Source: Callipepla californica brunnescens
Lineage: Eukaryota > Chordata > Aves > Galliformes > Odontophoridae
Direction: 5' to 3'
Length of the DNA stretch: 64,000 nucleotides
Assembly (NCBI GenBank): GCA_023055505.1
Contig: JALIRH010000004.1
Location: 20,145,368 to 20,209,367, forward strand
Positions 26,001 through 64,000 of this stretch are shown piece by piece. The position numbers were made by a program, and so were the translations under genes. The notes under the pieces were generated by a model that did not search any database, was not told where the DNA came from, and saw nothing but the letters and a program-made list of their open reading frames with translations. Numbering within the stretch: the stretch's first letter is position 1; each line of letters opens with the position of its first letter.

Positions 26001-29000
26001 GTTTTGCAAAACCTTCAAGCAGAAACTCTAAGGTGCACTAGAATGACTTCTTTCCAAGTCCTAGACTGCACCTAAACTACCTTTACCTGAAAAAACTAGT
26101 ATTACATTTGAGGTACTGCAAAGATAAGTTCACCACAGATAAACAAAAGGATTAAAATGGCCATCAGAACTATAATGCTAGTACCCACTTCACATGGTAT
26201 GCAAGCCCATTCATTCAAGTGAAACCTAGAAATTTCCTAGGTCAGTCTGATTCTTAATTGTGACAGCCTGTGGCTAACCTACTTAAACTACAGTTTTGCT
26301 TATGAGGTCACAGTCGAGAAACAAGTGATACAAAAATAAGAAAACTAAAGCTCAATTTTTAGTGTTTCATGTTTAACATCATACCTGGTCTCTCACCTTC
26401 ATCTCCATTGCAAGAAGCAATATATATAATTTAAAATCTCTCTCTCTCTCAAGCACATTTCAACTCCTCTTTAACCTACACTTTCAATCATACACTGTAA
26501 GCTTCCAGAAATGAAGCTACAACTCGGATTAATTGGATTTTAAAGTCATATGGAACAGCTGATTTTCACTGTTCATTTGTTTTCTGTATCCTCCATCTGT
26601 AAAACATGGATTAAAAAAAAAACTAGGTTGTGCCACAGAAATGAAACAACTTTCATCTTTGAAGAAAATATATCATGGCCACAATCATCCTCTATATTAT
26701 TTTCTACACTGCAGCCTGAGATTCTTAGAATCTCTTCGAAGACATGGTGCTGTGCTAGTTTTTTTTTTTCCTTTTTTCTTTTTAAAAAACAGACATACTG
26801 TTTTACAGAACATTTTTTCTAGTAAGCTTTGATCAACTCACCTTTGAGCTTTTCAGGAATTAGATCCTAAAAAAAAAATTGCTGTATTAAGAATAAGCAT
26901 AGAGAGTAATGCCATTAAAACTCAAATTCGGTAAGCTTAATGGCACCTGAAGCTACAACAAAGCATATATAGAGATAGTGTGTCATCACAGAGATAGTGA
27001 TGACAGCCATCAGCTTGTAACATAGAGAATTAGTCATTACTTCTTGCCTTTTCATACATGAAATATTTCTCATCTGTTTGCTGAACCCTAGAACAAATTT
27101 TTTCTTCATAGATATCGCACAGAACATGAGACAAAACACAAACTTCTACTTTCATGAGGTTCAGTATCTGACAAGCAGTTCAGCAAGTTCTACTTTGAGA
27201 GATATAAAACCAGAATCACTCAACTAATTAGTTGAGAGACATCTGAGTATTACATTATATGCTTATGAGTTCTTTTAAAAATTGAGAGACAATGCAGGAG
27301 TCTGCATCTTTGAAATATTAGGATAAGTTTCAAGGGGAATATTTATTTAAATAAGAAAAATAGTGCCACTAGTACTCACTGGTACAGTGATGATGTAGAT
27401 CACAGTCTAGCAATCATTTACTAATTCTTCCCTTTTTCCATACTGACAGATCTCCTGTAACACTCTTGTAAAATCAGCTGTGAAGTGTGAAAGTGCCTCC
27501 AAATAAAAATTGAATGATCTATGAGAAGTTACTTTATTTCCTTTTTTAAATATACATATACAAGATATTTTATTTCAAAAGCACAAGAACATTATACAAG
27601 TTTCAAATTTACATTTTTGCAATTAAAGAAACCAATATGTGCATTATCAAATTCCTTCTGTCAGCTTGGATGGAATGAAAATCAGTGACATAAGCATCTT
27701 GTGATCACTAAATACAGATCATACTCACAGTGAACAAAACTGCATAGTAATTTATGAAATGAAAGATGACCACACCAGTCAGTGAATTATATGGGAGCCC
27801 ATTTGCTAATTATTATGTGCTAACATACAGGGAGATGCAACTTTGCCCCTTCTCTCTCTCTCTCTCATTTTTTCAGCTACAAAGATATTTCTAGAGCTTC
27901 AAACAATAGCTCATTTGTTAAAACCAGCTCCTGTCCTTATAAGTATATTACAGTTCAGAGAGAAAACAATGACCTCACCTCATTGTCAGTAACAGAATTT
28001 TCTATCACTGAAAAGCGAGGTAACTGAAATTTTCAGGTAAATGAAAAGGTAAAAATATGAGGAAAAAAGTGAATAAAGTTTTGGTGAAGACAGTTCTCTA
28101 GCCTGAACACATTTTTCTTGGTAAAAAGCATTTTGATGTCCTTACATATCTCCAGATAATTAGAAGTTTTCATCACAACTGCTCTTCTAAATTCTTTGTG
28201 TGTTTCAAACACATTTTAGATAAGACGAATAGAATTATGCTTGTCTTTGAACAACTGTATATTCAGGTTTAAAATCTACAAGAATCAAGATAAGGACAGT
28301 GGTCGTAACTGCAAGGAAAAGAATGCCTGGAAATATTTCAAAGCCAGCTGTTTATATCACCAGGGAAGGATAATAGCAAAAGCTCTTAAAGGAAGAAAAA
28401 AAATTGCAAGTCATAACAATATTCAAGTCTACCTGTACTCCATTTTTAGATGAGTTATGGTGCTCTTCAGAGTACTCATGTACTCTAAAAGCTTTAATAA
28501 ACTAGGAGAACAGCTGTATAGAATCACAAATAATGATTTAGATATATGTCATAAAATCAGTAAAAAAAATGAACAGAGGAAACAATAGAAAAACACATTT
28601 TCAGATATTACTTATATTATTTTGACAACTTCCCCTCACAAGCCTTATTCAAATGACATTTAAAAAAATCCAAATAGCAAAAGGGGAAATTTAGAATACT
28701 GACAACTTCCAGCTTTGATACCAATGTGACTTCCTTGAAAAGCATTTTTATCCATTTCATTACAAATTCTCTCAGGTATGTTATAGTTGCAATCCAGAAA
28801 ACAAAACATTTAGAACTGAAGCACAGTCCCACCGCATTAAGAGAGAGTTCAGTCACAATGTATTATTAACTACTGAAGGGCAAAGAGTCATATTTATTCT
28901 TCATCTTTCACTTTTCTCCTAGCACTGAACATGACCCCCAAAACACATTTCCATTTATGCAGTCAGGGCTCCAAACAATTGCGACAGAGGATGAAGAGTG

Positions 29001-29384
29001 GAAAGTTTCCCAAACATGGGCAAAGAAATTTATTTCTAATTCCAAGGCTGACTGATTTAGGGCCTTGATTTCAGTCCAGTGATAGCATTGAAGGTTGTCT
29101 ATGTTATTGAAGTCTCTGGCTCCTATGTAACTTGCGGATATACTACAGCAGTTATTTTCCTGTTTGGCTTCCAGAAAAAAAAATCATCGGAAAAACTAAA
29201 AGAAAACTAACCAAAACCTAACCAAACACTGTAGTCCTAGACCTTTCAGGATATACAGCATTAATAGAGGACAAATCCGTTAGATAAAGTGCGGTTCTGG
29301 CAGTGCGAAAAGCACAGGCTATTCTTTTAATGGAACAAGCAAGATGGTAATTCCACTTTCTATGCCTATTTCTACTTTAAAGAG

Positions 29385-29390
29385 TTTATT
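29385..29390 (-). terminator. Candidate UBR1 poly(A) signal
   Basis: TTTATT on the plus strand (AATAAA on the minus strand) about 560 bases beyond the UBR1 stop. More AATAAA hexamers lie at about 29030 and 28890, so the true end may be further left. Confidence 0.3.
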
Positions 29391-29948
29391 GACAAAAACT
29401 CTTCATAAAATTCCAGGATATAGCAGAATGTAGGCTTTTTTCACACAACGTAATGTTTGCTGTTCCTGTTACTACAGATTACAATAGGTTTGGTACCACT
29501 TCCAACACACAGATCTCAACCAATTTCAAAGTCACTAAACCTGGGAAAAGAAAGAAAAGTAATTTTTTACTTAGCAACACCAGTTAAGTATATTTTCAAG
29601 GCAAGGGAGAGACAAATATATGTGCCCTGAAGCACAGGATTTGGAAAGCTGTCCTCGTCAAAACGTGTGAGACGATCACAACTTGTCAAAAAAAAAAAAA
29701 GTGGAAGTATTTCTGGATCTGAACGTTCAATAATAATTATACAAGACAGTTTTCCTTTTGGAAAATTAAAAAAAAAAAAACAACAAGACTACTGACGAGA
29801 AATTCTGTTTCAGTGTATCAGCACTACATCCAACCTAGAGAATCCATCAATTGCATCTGAACTACAGAACCCACTTTAGAGCATTTACTGCCGCTCTCTG
29901 TTTCCAAAGCACTGCCAAATGTAAAAGATTTCACTAAAATAAAAAGAC

Positions 29949-64000
<34,052 letters not shown>

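Larger units (their letters stand above)
22276..29948. other. Region between convergent PRPH2L and UBR1, including both 3' UTRs
   Basis: The PRPH2L 3' UTR begins at 22276 and the UBR1 3' UTR runs leftward from 29948. Their ends are not fixed because the AT-rich sequence offers several AATAAA and ATTAAA hexamers. There are CT-rich simple repeats at about 26437-26451 and 27851-27867. I found no further gene or RNA. Confidence 0.6.

Overview
The window is nuclear DNA from a bird, most likely chicken or another galliform. The evidence is intron-rich genes with GT-AG introns, several CR1 LINE fragments, two mariner-type elements resembling a family known from chicken, and proteins close to known vertebrate sequences. 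I see no prokaryotic, viral or CRISPR features. Nearly all short open reading frames here are shadows or parts of spliced exons.

Layout. (1) 1-4470: no recognisable coding exon. It is probably the first intron of a minus-strand gene whose non-coding first exon lies in a CpG island at about 4360-5310. By synteny with human 15q15 (TTBK2-UBR1) that gene is probably TTBK2, but no TTBK2 coding sequence is in the window. (2) About 5.3-16.4 kb: intergenic, AT-rich, one CR1 fragment, no supported gene. (3) 16.4-22.3 kb, plus strand: a complete three-exon tetraspanin gene of the peripherin-2/RDS family (364 aa), the photoreceptor disc-rim protein paralogue usually called PRPH2L, with a TATA box about 135 bp before the ATG. 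(4) 22.3-29.9 kb: intergenic space between two convergent genes. (5) 29.9-64.0 kb, minus strand: the 3' three quarters of UBR1, the RING-type E3 ligase of the N-degron pathway. I placed 37 exons (11-47 in human numbering). They run from about residue 407 to the stop and include the RING-H2 domain and the cysteine-rich C-terminal domain. The UBR box and ClpS-like domain lie beyond the right edge.

The two well-supported genes do not share a pathway. PRPH2L shapes photoreceptor outer-segment membranes, and UBR1 degrades proteins with destabilising N-termini. Their tail-to-tail arrangement copies human 6p21.1, where PRPH2 lies tail-to-tail with UBR2, and this looks like a block left by whole-genome duplication.

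The observations most worth checking are: a one-base insertion in UBR1 exon 34 that breaks the frame; a diverged local duplication flanking that exon; a small insertion copied from 1.5 kb away with 16-bp flanking repeats; three upstream ORFs in the PRPH2L leader; two exons with competing splice acceptors; and an orphan poly(A)-signal/poly(A) pair at 12.9 kb. I found no convincing novel system.
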